Notes: generated by a model not told the origin, from the sequence alone. Positions 37,351 through 48,234 are shown, counted from the first letter of the stretch. The stretch: DNA of 64,000 nucleotides from Pseudohalocynthiibacter aestuariivivens (GCF_011040495.1 NZ_CP049037.1:1736001-1800000), one strand, 5' to 3'. Made by a program: numbers and translations.

Positions 37351-37503
37351 GGCTCTGTTTCCGACCTGCATCTGCGCAGGCTCCGCCCCGACTTGGCGTT
37401 CCGCAAAAATCCCGTGCAGTGCAATCTGCGCAAGGGTTAGGGAAACGGAAACCAACGGGAAAGTCGGGCAGGCGCAGTATCTGATGCTATTTTAACACGC
37501 ATG

Positions 37504-37556
37504 ATGATACCCTTTAGGTTGATTGCAAAAATGCATTTCAATTTACAGGGTATCAT
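37504..37556. repeat. 10-bp inverted repeat beside the IS5 insertion
   Basis: ATGATACCCT (37504-37513) is repeated exactly in reverse complement at 37547-37556, with a 33-base AT-rich loop. It ends six bases before the left terminal repeat of the insertion sequence. It may be a transcript end of the kinase gene or the target of insertion. The stretch from 37351 to 37503 holds nothing recognised. Confidence 0.4.
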
Positions 37557-37561
37557 ACAAC

Positions 37562-38849
37562 TGGGCACCTCGATTTTTGACTGTTTCTGCTCGGGTGTTG
37601 TGCTGTCAGCCGCATGAGGCGCGCGTGTTGTCAGCCGATGTCGCCTTGGAGCGCCCCAAGGCCTACGGCCCCCCGCCTTTGATGTGTTGCTTTTCCGGCC
37701 GTGCGGCCTGATTTCCGCGCCCCGGGGTCACGCCGGGCACGGGCTCAGGCGTCGCAACTGGCCGAGACGTCGCATATTGTAGGCGAGGTTCGTCATCCCG
37801 ATCTTCGCCTTGGCCCGCACCATGCCAATCGTGCGCACCAGCTTGCCACCCATGTCGTTGGCCTGCGCGCCGAAGACATGCTCGACCCGCGCGCGCACCG
37901 CGGATTTCGTCCTGTTGCTGCCCTTGGCCTGTTCGGTCAACGGCTTGCCGCGTCTGCCCTTGCGGTGGATGTGGCTCTTCAATTTCAGGGCGCGCAGCTT
38001 GGTCTCTATCTCCTCGGATCGATAGGCCGGATCCGCCCAGACACCGGCGCCGGTATTGTTCCGCGTCAACAGGTGGTCCACCGCTTGGCTGTCGTGCAGG
38101 GCGGCATCGCTGACGTGGTAGCGGCGCACGAGCTTGTGCTTGCGGTCCACATTCACGTGGTTCTTGTAGCCGTAATGGCTCTTGCCATGTTTCTTGGTCC
38201 AGCGCGCATCCACATCCTTCTGACTGCGCTTCGCTGGCTTGTCGGCCCAATCCTCGGGCACCTCTCCGTTCTTGATCGCCTTGTTCTCATCGCGCGTATT
38301 GTGATTGCGAGGCACCGGAACGATGGACGCATCCAGGATCTGGCCGCCCCGCGCGATATAGCCCTGCCGCGACAGATAGTCGTCGAACTGGTTGAACAGC
38401 GCCTCGACCATGCCCGCCTGCGCCAACGCCTCGCGATACAGCCACACCGTCTTGGCGTCCGGCACACGATCCTGCAGGCCAAGCCCAAGAAACCGCATGA
38501 ACGAGAGCCGGTCGCGCACCTGGTACTCGATCTGGTCGTCGGACAGGTTGTAAAGCGCGCTCAGCACCAGCGTCTTGAACATCAGCACCGCATCCATGGG
38601 CTTGCGTCCCGCGCGCGACTTGCGCTCCGCATCGGGCTTGCGCCAGACTCGCTCCAAGGTCGGGCGAAACTCTTCCCAGGGCACGACGGCGTCGATCTCG
38701 ACCAGCGGGTCCTTCTTAGCGTCCAGACTCGCGTAGCGGTCTGAAAGATCAAAGAAACCCATCTGCGTCATCGTTACACCCCAAGCCGCGGAACACCCCG
38801 GCCGTCATACCGCAGCGGCAAGGTCAGGGCAATTTTTCGAGGCGCCCAA
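37562..38849 (-). mobile_element. IS5-family insertion sequence
   Basis: The element is about 1.29 kb. The left end TGGGCACCTCGA (37562-37573) matches the reverse complement of the right end at 38838-38849 at 11 of 12 positions, giving terminal inverted repeats around the transposase gene. No clear target duplication is visible; two bases (AC) flank both ends. The transposase is intact, so the element may be active. It lies between the PAS kinase gene and the FadL-like gene and disrupts neither visibly. Confidence 0.75.
37728..38771 (-). CDS. IS5-family transposase
   Basis: A 347-residue DDE transposase of IS5 type. It opens with MGFFDLSDRYASLDAKKDPL and has a typical N-terminal RAGRKPMDAVLMFK segment. 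The three catalytic acids are seen in LDASIVPVP, WADPAYRSEEIE and RVEHVFGAQ. The frame is full length, and base composition (very GC-rich) differs from the AT-rich signalling genes to its left. It cuts and pastes the surrounding element. A long open frame on the opposite strand is a shadow of this gene. Confidence 0.95.
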   Translation of the reverse strand: MTQMGFFDLSDRYASLDAKKDPLVEIDAVVPWEEFRPTLERVWRKPDAERKSRAGRKPMDAVLMFKTLVLSALYNLSDDQIEYQVRDRLSFMRFLGLGLQDRVPDAKTVWLYREALAQAGMVEALFNQFDDYLSRQGYIARGGQILDASIVPVPRNHNTRDENKAIKNGEVPEDWADKPAKRSQKDVDARWTKKHGKSHYGYKNHVNVDRKHKLVRRYHVSDAALHDSQAVDHLLTRNNTGAGVWADPAYRSEEIETKLRALKLKSHIHRKGRRGKPLTEQAKGSNRTKSAVRARVEHVFGAQANDMGGKLVRTIGMVRAKAKIGMTNLAYNMRRLGQLRRLSPCPA

Positions 38850-38886
38850 CTATGAATTCGTAGCTTTCGATAAATGGAATGCCGCG

Positions 38887-39993
38887 ATGAAATCTTCGAT
38901 GCTGACAGCTAGCTTCGCGCTGGCCCTCACCCTTAACCCTGCTTACGCAGGGAACCTTGACCGCACGAAAACGCCGATCGACATAATTTTCGAGCAGGGC
39001 AGCTATGCGGAACTGTCATTTGGTTTTGCCATGCCCAGCGTGACTGGGGTCGATAGTCTGGGTAACGCTATCTCAAACGTAGGAGCCGACATAAGTGCGA
39101 TAGGCGCCGGTTTGAAGCTGCAATTAAGTGACCATTTCTCACTCGCGATAATTTATGACCAACCTTACGGAGTGGACTTGGAATATGGTGGCAATCCCGC
39201 GACCACCCTTCTCGGTGGAACCATGGCCAAAGCCGAGTCCGATGAGCTGAAGATACTGTTCCGTTATGGGATCACGGATCGCATTGCCGTCTATGGCGGC
39301 CCGCGGATCGTCGGAGCGGATGGGAACATCACCTTGTCGGGCCTCGCATATGGCGGGTTGAACGGATACAACGCCCGATTTTCGAGCGACCAAGGACTTG
39401 GCTATGTGCTTGGCGCCGCATACGAAATCCCGGAAATCGCTTTTCGAGCGGCGTTGACTTATCATTCCGAAGTCGAACTGAACATGCAGACCACCGAGAC
39501 CTTCCCCGGCGGTGCCCCCGCAGCAACCGGATCCACCAAATCGACTTTACCGCAATCCGTAAAGCTTCAGGTGCAGTCCGGCGTTGCCCAGAACACCTTG
39601 CTCTTCGGCAGCATACGTTGGTCTGAATGGAGCGTGTTCACATTGAACCCGCCAAGCCCTGCTCCCAACCTAGCTTCAATGGTCGATGCCTGGACTTATG
39701 AGATCGGAATTGGATACCGTTTCTCTGACAAGTTTTCGGCGAGCGTGACCTACAGTTATGAAGATGAGGAAGGTAACAATCTCGTATCGCCGCTCGCACC
39801 GAATTTCGGAAATCAATCGCTAACATTGGGCGGCAAATACCAAGTAACGGATCAACTCAGTCTTGCGGGCGGGGTGAAGTATACTTGGTTGGGTGATGCT
39901 TTCCCTGTCACCAATCCTCCGAATACCCCCCGCGCAAGCTTCAGCAACAACGATGCGATTAGTGTTGGCGTTAAAATGGGTATGAGCTTTTGA
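38887..39993 (+). CDS. FadL/OmpP1-like outer-membrane protein
   Basis: A 368-residue beta-barrel protein with a signal peptide (MKSSMLTASFALALTL, then NPAYAG) and alternating aromatic and polar strands that end in MGMSF, with the C-terminal phenylalanine typical of outer-membrane barrels. GYRFSDKFSASVTYSYEDEE and a similar strand pattern match the FadL family, which lets hydrophobic molecules such as long-chain fatty acids cross the outer membrane. It starts 38 bases after the IS5 right end, so its native promoter may have been displaced. Some FadL proteins also admit long-chain acyl-homoserine lactones (known for Sinorhizobium), which is interesting near a LuxI-like gene. Confidence 0.82.
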   Translation: MKSSMLTASFALALTLNPAYAGNLDRTKTPIDIIFEQGSYAELSFGFAMPSVTGVDSLGNAISNVGADISAIGAGLKLQLSDHFSLAIIYDQPYGVDLEYGGNPATTLLGGTMAKAESDELKILFRYGITDRIAVYGGPRIVGADGNITLSGLAYGGLNGYNARFSSDQGLGYVLGAAYEIPEIAFRAALTYHSEVELNMQTTETFPGGAPAATGSTKSTLPQSVKLQVQSGVAQNTLLFGSIRWSEWSVFTLNPPSPAPNLASMVDAWTYEIGIGYRFSDKFSASVTYSYEDEEGNNLVSPLAPNFGNQSLTLGGKYQVTDQLSLAGGVKYTWLGDAFPVTNPPNTPRASFSNNDAISVGVKMGMSF

Positions 39994-40000
39994 ACAACGC

Positions 40001-40216
40001 TTGCCCGTCATAAAACAGTTTGAAACGGATAGCATTTCGGCCTTGGTGGCGATCATGGATTGTTCGTCGTCGAGGATCCTTTCTTGGCGCATCTCGAACA
40101 CGCTGGTGATCGACTTCTGTAGCGAAGCTCTGAACGAGGCGATCCGCAAGTTTGTGCCGCCTGAGATAGTGAATACCGACAGTCGTAAGATGGTCACCAG
40201 TACCCGGCTGGCTTGA
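40001..40216 (+). pseudogene. IS3-family transposase (orfB) remnant
   Basis: About 47 codons (40040-40180) read like the middle of an IS3-type orfB transposase: LVAIMDCSSSRILSWRISNT and then FCSEALNEAIRKFVPPEIVN, ending in the NTD catalytic-site residues. The sequence before and after is unrelated. It is a fragment without start or domain ends and cannot transpose. Confidence 0.65.
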
Positions 40217-40520
40217 CGATCTAGCGCCTCCACAATCTCTTGCGGTGTCGGTGGTGTAAAGTCTGCAAGGGCCTTTTTTTATTCTGCTCAGTCCGTATGC
40301 ACTTTAGGTCTTTAAGCATATCTGAATATCGGTTGTCCGAGATAAGACGTTTTAAAACTGGTATTGCGGCATCCGGGCTATCGCTGGAAATTGACCCGGC
40401 CAGTTCAGAAAGGCAGAGATAGGCCTTTTCACCCTTTGGGCTTTCCGAGCCATGACTTCCGGGCAAAGGAACTTTTGGCCAAACTCCTATGAAAGCATCA
40501 AGGATGGCCTCGACCTTGCA
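40217..40520 (-). pseudogene. Frameshifted fragment of a large protein (possible defence-type NTPase)
   Basis: On the minus strand about 80 codons read KVEAILDAFIGVWPKVPLPG and onward to SPKGEKAYLCLSELAG, DAAIPVLKRLISDN and LKCIRTEQNKK. The sense then continues in another frame as ALADFTPPTPQEIVEALDRQ. The frame break falls on seven adenines (plus-strand T run 40274-40280), a typical slippage site. From memory the text resembles the late part of large predicted NTPases found in defence islands; I am not sure of this. It is cut by the IS3 remnant on one side and by the XRE remnant on the other. Confidence 0.5.
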
Positions 40521-40525
40521 AGCGG

Positions 40526-40639
40526 TTATACGTTCATGCGCTCAGCAAGCTCCACTTGTTTCAAGCCTGCTTCGCCCCGCTTCTCAATGAGAAAGCGACT
40601 TAGCCCGTCATGCCGTTGATCTCCAAGAGTTTTTGGCAT
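40526..40639 (-). pseudogene. XRE-type helix-turn-helix regulator remnant
   Basis: The minus strand from an ATG at 40639 encodes MPKTLGDQRHDGLSRFLIEK and then AGLKQVELAERM before a stop at 40526-40528. This is the first helix-turn part of an XRE-family regulator, which normally continues for another 30-60 residues. The rest has been lost at the junction with the next remnant. Confidence 0.6.
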
Positions 40640-40777
40640 GAAAGCCCCATGCAGTTGCAGTGGGCTTGTTGACTATATCTCAAAAGTGGGTATCTAAAAT
40701 TCAGATACGGTAGGCGCTGTAGCCCGCCGACAAATTCAAAAGACGATTTGCGTCTTGGCAGTATCAGGGAGTTCCGA

Positions 40778-41512
40778 ATGAGCCTGAGCGATAAGACGCC
40801 TGACCACCATGTTGCGTATGGCGCAGCTATTGATGGCTTTTCCGCAGCATCCGCCAGTTTGGCCGTTGTTGGACGGTATTGGTGGAACTTGCAAATGCGC
40901 CTATTGGTTGCCACGGGCACGATGCGGTTCTTCAAAGCGCAGTGGTGGCTATTTCTTATCGTTGGGTTTCTGTTATTGGCTTTCGTCATGCCGCTTGGCG
41001 TTGCCTTTGTGGTCAGCTCGTTTTGTGCAGGCGAAATGGACCCCAAGGCGAAAGACAACTTCATTGTGCCACTTAGGCGAGGCGCTCTTACGGCAACTGC
41101 GCACACCAATGACGAACTTGGTGAAGGTGCTGCCTCTGTTTCCCAGTCCGACACCTTAGAGGATGCACGGCTTGCCGCTGGCCTTCATCATGTCGGCTAC
41201 TTGCGCGCTATTGGTCGGGAAGTTGACGACAATGAGTTTGCAGCCGCCGCGTTGGGTGCCTTTGACGGCACGGTACAGGCTTTCGGTTTAAAGCTATCGG
41301 ACCTTGATATGCACACGATGGGCGCGGCATTCATTGTGGGCCAACTTAAGAACCTTGGTCGCATGAACCAAGTCGATCCAGAGTGGATAGCAGAAGTCAC
41401 GATAGAAGCGATGTCCTCTGAGAAACTGAACGCGACCCGGCTTGAAGCAGGGCGCATGGCCTATGCTATGGAGGGGGCCATGCAGGATGGCCCCGCTCAG
41501 CACACATCCTAG
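40778..41512 (+). CDS. hypothetical protein with one membrane helix
   Basis: A 244-residue protein of no family that I recognise. One strong hydrophobic segment lies at about residues 57-80 (WWLFLIVGFLLLAFVMPLGV). The C-terminal about 130 residues look soluble and helical, with repeated acidic and alanine-rich stretches. AGGGAG seven bases before the ATG at 40778 makes this a credible start; the frame opens slightly earlier at 40748. It lies inside the decayed island and ends tail-to-tail with the integrase fragment (four-base overlap). An anchored cytoplasmic or periplasmic role is all that can be said. Confidence 0.6.
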   Translation: MSLSDKTPDHHVAYGAAIDGFSAASASLAVVGRYWWNLQMRLLVATGTMRFFKAQWWLFLIVGFLLLAFVMPLGVAFVVSSFCAGEMDPKAKDNFIVPLRRGALTATAHTNDELGEGAASVSQSDTLEDARLAAGLHHVGYLRAIGREVDDNEFAAAALGAFDGTVQAFGLKLSDLDMHTMGAAFIVGQLKNLGRMNQVDPEWIAEVTIEAMSSEKLNATRLEAGRMAYAMEGAMQDGPAQHTS

Positions 41513-41907
41513 CCGCTTGGGGCAGCGTACAAGCGGTCAATGGCATCTTTGAGTTGGTCCATTGTGTAGCCCTCTCGCAAGTATACTTCTTGGGTCACGC
41601 CTGACCGGGCATGTCCGACGATGTACTGGATGATCGGTTCTGGCACACAGGCTTGGCCTAGTCGCGTAACGACTTTGTGCCGTAGACTGTGAAAAACAAG
41701 TCCCGGTTGCTTGATATCCAGCTTTGGCAAAAAGCTCTCATTGCACCAGCGTCCCAAGTTGCGGCCATAGCCGCCATTTGCGCTGTAGCTGTGCTCTGGG
41801 AACAAGCGTGTGCTCGCCCTGCGACCTGCCACAAAGTCAAGAAATCCGAATCTCGGTATCGAGTTGCTCATTATTGGCAACCTTAGAGACGTGAACTGCG
41901 CCGCCAT
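41509..41907 (-). pseudogene. Tyrosine recombinase (integrase) C-terminal fragment
   Basis: The frame keeps about 110 residues of a site-specific integrase: RFGFLDFVAGRR, TRLFPEHSYSANGGYGRNLG, VFHSLRHKVVTRLGQ (with the catalytic Arg and nearby Lys/His) and IVGHARSGVTQEVYLREGYT (His and the nucleophilic Tyr). The N-terminal DNA-binding and first catalytic parts (including the first Arg) are absent, so it is a truncated, non-functional copy. It lies 86 bases from tRNA-Cys, where island integrases of this type often recombine. Confidence 0.75.
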
Positions 41908-41993
41908 TGCGGGTGAAACCGGAACGGAATGAAAACAGAACGTGAATGTGTGGCGGGGTGCTGAAAAGTGTGTGGCAGAACTCTGCTAAGTAT

Positions 41994-42067
41994 TGGAGGC
42001 GAGTACCGGAATCGAACCGGTGTACACGGATTTGCAATCCGCTGCGTAACCACTCCGCCAACTCGCC
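41994..42067 (-). tRNA. tRNA-Cys (GCA)
   Basis: A cloverleaf reads from 42067 down: acceptor stem GGCGAGT pairing with ACTCGCC, an anticodon loop with GCA, the T loop GGTTCGAATCC, discriminator T and an encoded CCA at the end (41994-41996). Discriminator U and anticodon GCA identify a cysteine tRNA. A truncated integrase lies next to its 3' end. Confidence 0.96.
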
Positions 42068-42160
42068 GCCGGGTGTGGTTGCGTCGGATTAGCGGATCGT
42101 CCGGGTCGGTGCAAGCGTCATTGCAGCGGCGAGCGGTCCGCGCAAGCCATATACGAGACG

Positions 42161-43684
42161 TTAACTGCCATAGACAGCATTCCAGCGCTCAATCAATTGC
42201 TGTTGCAGCCGCTTTGATCGCGCATTCCATGCGGCCGATCCGGGGGGGCGCTCTTGGGCAGATTTTGCCAATCCACGGCGCTTTGCCTGATTCCCGGTCA
42301 GGATCGCAAAGGCCAGCTGCCGCCCCCCCGGCCCGGTTGCATAGCCTGACAGCGAGCTCACGAAGTACAGGGTGCCGGTCTTGGCCAGCACTTCGACGGG
42401 GTGCCCCTTGTCGATCTGACCATTTTCGTGGCGCATCACGAACGGCTTCAACAGCGGTGCCAGTGCCCCCTGCCCCGCGACCTTGGCCATCGCCCTCGCC
42501 AGACTCTCGGCGCTCAGCCGCGATTCGGACCCCAACCCCGAGTGATCCACCAGTGATGCGTCCTTCATCCCCAGTTCCGTGCGTGCCCAAGCCGACATCT
42601 CGCGCCCCGAGGCCGCCAGCGTCGTGACCTTGCCACGGCGGGCGACGGTGGCCGTCATGCCGACCAGTTCCGCCGTCAGGTTGTTGGAATATTTCAGCAT
42701 ACCGCGCAGGATCGTACTCAGCGCGACACTGTTATGGGTTACCAGTGCCGTCCCACGCGGCGCACCGCCCTGTGGTTTGGCACTGTCCAGCTTGATCCCG
42801 TGCGACCGTGCAAACGTGGCAAAGACTTCGCCCGCATAACTCGCCGGATAACGCACTGGCAGCCAGCGGGTCCCCCCCTTGCCCAGCGCCTGCGATGCAA
42901 CGGTCCATTCATCATGATCACCAGCATCGGTGTAGGTATAGACCGGCGCGGCGCGGTTCGCGATGCGCATCCGGGCCACCCGCACGGCAGGACGGTATTT
43001 GGCCGACCGCGCATCCATGGTGACGGTATAGCCGTCCGCCCCCCGCGCCCATTGAAAATGTACCCGGTTGAAATTCAGGTTCAGCCCCGACAGCGACGGA
43101 TTGTACCCCACATGATCGGGCTGGGTTTCGTCGATGACCCGCACATAGGGCAGCGCCCCGTCAAAGACGCGAAATGCCCCGGTAACGGCCCGGATGCCCG
43201 CCCCTTTGAGGTTAGCGGCCATGCCCGCCAGCGCATCGGTGTCCAGCGTCGGATCACCGCCCCCCGCCAGAACCAGATCTCCCTTGATCACACCATTCTC
43301 GATCGGTCCCGTCGCAATCAGCTGCGTGCGAAACCGATAGCCGGGGCCGAGGGCATCCAGCGCGTAGAGTGCCGTCACCGCCTTGGTCACGCTTGCAGGG
43401 GCAAAGCCGGTATCGGCATTGCGTGTCTCCAGCAGCGCGCCGGTTTTTACGTCGACGACCGCATATCCCACCTTGCCACCCAGCTTGGCACGATCAATCA
43501 GTGTCTGCGCATCAGGTGCCTTGGGGCGTGGTTTGCGCGCAGTAGTGGCCAGATCGTCCGGGCGCAATTGCGGTCGCAACGACACGGCAGGCGCACCCGC
43601 CCACGCCGCGCGGACCCCCGCGCCACTGGCCAGCGCAGAGATTGATCCTGTCAAAAAGGCACGTCTTGAAAAGGGCAGCATCAT
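42161..43684 (-). CDS. dacB: D-alanyl-D-alanine carboxypeptidase/endopeptidase (PBP4, DacB)
   Basis: A 507-residue S13-family penicillin-binding protein. The three active-site motifs are present: ASVTK (nucleophilic Ser and Lys), YSNNLTAE and KTGTL. A twin-arginine-like signal (SRRAFLTGSISALASG) at the N-terminus directs export. The large insert between the first two motifs is usual for PBP4. It cuts cross-links or terminal D-alanine in peptidoglycan in the periplasm. The start is taken as the first of two adjacent ATGs (43684 or 43681), just before the signal; the frame is open up to 43720. It lies downstream of nadD on the same strand. Confidence 0.93.
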   Translation of the reverse strand: MMLPFSRRAFLTGSISALASGAGVRAAWAGAPAVSLRPQLRPDDLATTARKPRPKAPDAQTLIDRAKLGGKVGYAVVDVKTGALLETRNADTGFAPASVTKAVTALYALDALGPGYRFRTQLIATGPIENGVIKGDLVLAGGGDPTLDTDALAGMAANLKGAGIRAVTGAFRVFDGALPYVRVIDETQPDHVGYNPSLSGLNLNFNRVHFQWARGADGYTVTMDARSAKYRPAVRVARMRIANRAAPVYTYTDAGDHDEWTVASQALGKGGTRWLPVRYPASYAGEVFATFARSHGIKLDSAKPQGGAPRGTALVTHNSVALSTILRGMLKYSNNLTAELVGMTATVARRGKVTTLAASGREMSAWARTELGMKDASLVDHSGLGSESRLSAESLARAMAKVAGQGALAPLLKPFVMRHENGQIDKGHPVEVLAKTGTLYFVSSLSGYATGPGGRQLAFAILTGNQAKRRGLAKSAQERPPGSAAWNARSKRLQQQLIERWNAVYGS

Positions 43685-43882
43685 ACCGCGGAGTAAAGCG
43701 CAGCCGCGCGCGTCAGACAACGCCGAATTAGCCTTTTTCAGTCACGTTCTTGGGTGTTTAGACCGCATATGATCATTCGCCTGAAACAATACGCTGTCCG
43801 GGGCGCTTACTGTATCTGTCGCTGCACATAAACTGACACTCATGTTTGGCAGGCCTCATCCTAGGTCGGCCAACAGTCCGCC

Positions 43883-44500
43883 TCAGCCGTCTGATGCAGC
43901 CGCCCACACCCCCGAGGCCCGCAACGCCGTCGAAGAGATCGCCAGCATCGGCACATTGACGAAACACCACACCGGGGCCTGCAATCGTGCCAACCGCTGG
44001 CTCTGACGACCCGGCAGACGGCACGCGGCGTAGATGCGCGCCGCCTTGGACCCACGCGCCGCAGTACGGGCGTCGGGGCGTGCCAGCACGCCCACAGGCA
44101 CGGTCTCCATGATTTCTTGCCAGTCTTGCCACTGATCAAACTGCGCCAGATTATCGGCCCCCATCAGCCAAACGAACCGCACACCGGGACGTGCGGCACG
44201 CAATATTCGCAATGTCTGCGCCGTGTAGCGCGATCCGATCTGCGCCTCGGCATCCGAAATGAAAACGCGTGGATGCTGCATGACCTGCGCCGATGCCTCC
44301 ATCCGCTGCGCCATCGGCGCAGGCCCGTGCGCCTTTAGCGGATTGCCGGGACTGACCAGCCACCACACCGCGTCCAGCCCGAACCGCTTCAGCGCCTCGC
44401 GAGTGATATGGGCATGGCCCGCGTGCGGTGGATCGAACGATCCCCCCAGCAATCCTATGGTCTGGCCGGGCCGCGACAGTGGCAAGGTGAGGGCAGGCAT
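43883..44500 (-). CDS. nadD: nicotinate-nucleotide adenylyltransferase
   Basis: A 205-residue nucleotidyltransferase. [19 protein letters not shown] (about 15-33) is the HxGH signature and ISSTALR near the end is the second ATP-binding motif. It joins nicotinate mononucleotide and ATP to give deamido-NAD in NAD synthesis. The length is normal. It lies on the same strand as dacB with a 198-base gap, and back to back with the GGDEF-EAL gene; a short palindrome with TCCTTAAA and TTTAAGGA (44512-44528) is in the gap between them. Confidence 0.95.
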   Translation of the reverse strand: MPALTLPLSRPGQTIGLLGGSFDPPHAGHAHITREALKRFGLDAVWWLVSPGNPLKAHGPAPMAQRMEASAQVMQHPRVFISDAEAQIGSRYTAQTLRILRAARPGVRFVWLMGADNLAQFDQWQDWQEIMETVPVGVLARPDARTAARGSKAARIYAACRLPGRQSQRLARLQAPVWCFVNVPMLAISSTALRASGVWAAASDG

Positions 44501-44621
44501 AACGCCGCAAGCTCCTTAAATTTTAAGGATTTTTAATCAGAACCCCTTGGGAAAGCCACCCAATATTAAGCCCCGCTTGCAAGGCTGCGAAAACGCAACA
44601 AGGCATATTCCGGGTAAAGCA

Positions 44622-46454
44622 GTGGGCAAACAATCGCGAACTGACGGGAAACCACCCCGCACGGCTACGGCAGCCCGGCGGGATGCGGGTTTGCCGGACT
44701 TGATCCTGGATCATGTGCGCGATGGCATCATCCTGCTGGATATCAATGGCCGGGTGAAATGGATGAACCCCGCCTGCGAAACGATGCTCGGCTGGGCATT
44801 GTCAGACATCAGGGGAACGAACCCGCAGGATCTGATCCTGCCCCCTGAACATCGCAGCACACGCAAGCAAACCGAAAACTTCCGCTACGATTTTTCAACC
44901 TCGTTGTTTGATGGCTACCGCATCACACAACATCTGCGCCGCGACGGCAGCCGATTCTGGAACCAGCAAAGCCATTCATTGATCAATCTCGGCCCCGACG
45001 ATTCACAAAAGATGGTTGTGGTCACGTGCCGCGACGTTTCGGATCAGGTCACGACACAGGCCGCGCTGCATCAGGTCAAGGACGATCTGGAACACGCCGC
45101 CTATCATGACGACCTGACCAACCTCGCCAACCGCAAGAGACTGTCGCAATACATGCACAGTAACAGGGTAACCGCCCAGATCGCTGCCGGTCGGATCGGC
45201 CTGCTCCAACTCGACCTCGATAAATTTAAGGAAATCAACGATACGCTCGGCCATGCCGCTGGTGACATGGTGTTGTGTCATGTGGCGGACGGGCTGCGCC
45301 AACATGCCCGGCCAGATGACTTGATCTGTCGCAACGGCGGGGATGAATTCCTGCTGTTCTGCGCTGAAACCAGTAACCGCACCATGCTGATGGCGCGCGC
45401 CGAACAGGTTATGCGTACCATCAATCACCCTCTTGTCTGGAAGGACCAGACCATCACCATCGGCATTTCCATCGGGGCCGCGCTGTCCACTTCCGGCACC
45501 ACGTCGGGCGAGGCGCTGATACAACAGGCCGATCATGCGCTATATAGCGCCAAGGATGCAGGGCGTGGGCAGGTTGTCTATTACACCGATCAGCTGGGGC
45601 AACGGTACCGCGCCCGTCAACAACTGAACCGCGATCTGAAACAGGCCGTGGAGCAGGATCAGTTCACCATTTTCCTGCAACCAATGCTGGATCTGGCAGG
45701 CAACCGGATCACCGGATGCGAGGCGCTATTGCGATGGAAACACCCGCATCGCGGACTGCTGGCACCCGCCTCGTTTCTCTCGGCGGCAGAGGCCATCCAG
45801 TTGCTCCCCGATATCGACTACCTGTCGATGAACCACGCGCTGGACGCATTGACGCAGATGCGACAGGCGGGATTTTCCGATCTCACACTGTCGCTGAACG
45901 TGTCCAGCACGATTCTGTCCGACGTGAACTACCCCGACCTCCTCGACTGGGCCCTGCAATCGCGCAACCTGCCGCATTCCAGCATTTGTGTGGAAATACT
46001 GGAAACCAGCCTGCTGGACGTCAACAATATCCGCGTGATGGCTGCGGTAGCGCAGTTGCGCCGCATCGGCGTTCGCGTCGCGCTGGATGATTTCGGCACC
46101 GGTTACGCGGGCCTGTCGCACATCTCGACGATTGAGGTGGACGCGATCAAACTCGACCATTCGATGATTTCCCGGTTAGAGAGCGCACCGCGCCACCGCG
46201 TCGTCACACGTTCAATCATCCGACTCTGCGCGCTCTTGGGCATGGACGTCGTCGCCGAAGGCGTCGAAACCCAAGGCCAGCTTGATATCCTGCGCCGCGC
46301 CAAATGCCCGTTCATTCAGGGCTTCGGCCTTGCCCGCCCGATGCCGGTGCCTGACATGATCGACTGGCTGCGCACGAACACCCCGCTGCCCGCGCCGCTC
46401 GTGCTGGACGCCCCGGTTCCGACCAGCGCCGCACCGCACAAAGCCCGGCAATAG
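44622..46454 (+). CDS. PAS-GGDEF-EAL c-di-GMP turnover protein
   Basis: A protein of about 610 residues. The PAS domain (about 25-145) reads IILLDINGRVKWMNPACETM. The GGDEF domain (about 165-320) keeps an intact active site (ICRNGGDEFLLF) and the FKEINDTLGH metal-binding strand. The EAL domain (about 340-590) keeps GCEALLRWKHP, DDFGTGYAGLSHI and VAEGVET. Both diguanylate cyclase and phosphodiesterase activity are therefore possible. No membrane helix is seen. The start is unclear: a GTG at 44622 is used; the frame is open to a TTG at 44547. Confidence 0.9.
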   Translation: MGKQSRTDGKPPRTATAARRDAGLPDLILDHVRDGIILLDINGRVKWMNPACETMLGWALSDIRGTNPQDLILPPEHRSTRKQTENFRYDFSTSLFDGYRITQHLRRDGSRFWNQQSHSLINLGPDDSQKMVVVTCRDVSDQVTTQAALHQVKDDLEHAAYHDDLTNLANRKRLSQYMHSNRVTAQIAAGRIGLLQLDLDKFKEINDTLGHAAGDMVLCHVADGLRQHARPDDLICRNGGDEFLLFCAETSNRTMLMARAEQVMRTINHPLVWKDQTITIGISIGAALSTSGTTSGEALIQQADHALYSAKDAGRGQVVYYTDQLGQRYRARQQLNRDLKQAVEQDQFTIFLQPMLDLAGNRITGCEALLRWKHPHRGLLAPASFLSAAEAIQLLPDIDYLSMNHALDALTQMRQAGFSDLTLSLNVSSTILSDVNYPDLLDWALQSRNLPHSSICVEILETSLLDVNNIRVMAAVAQLRRIGVRVALDDFGTGYAGLSHISTIEVDAIKLDHSMISRLESAPRHRVVTRSIIRLCALLGMDVVAEGVETQGQLDILRRAKCPFIQGFGLARPMPVPDMIDWLRTNTPLPAPLVLDAPVPTSAAPHKARQ

Positions 46455-46553
46455 CGCTCTCTCGACCATGTGCCGCAAACTCCCTGTTTGAAATCGCCGC
46501 GTCTGACGGTTACATGCTGGCCAACATCCGATCTCAATCAGAAAGCATCACCC

Positions 46554-48205
<1,652 letters not shown>

Positions 48206-48209
<4 letters not shown>

Positions 48210-48234
48210 GATTTGGCTTTTAGCCAAACCTCAC
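48206..48234 (+). terminator. Hairpin at the end of ettA
   Basis: A stem begins inside the ettA stop region: GTGAG (48206-48210) and TTTGGCT pair with AGCCAAA and CTCAC (ending 48234) over a three-T loop, with one mismatch. No T run follows. Confidence 0.55.

Noticed and set aside
37357-37450. GTTTCCG/CGGAAAC pairs suggesting a second small mobile element
   Set aside because: The matching segments are only seven bases and no flanking duplication or internal structure was found.
37701-38744. Long plus-strand open frame across the IS5 transposase
   Set aside because: It is the mirror of the transposase gene in GC-rich DNA and shows no protein-family pattern.
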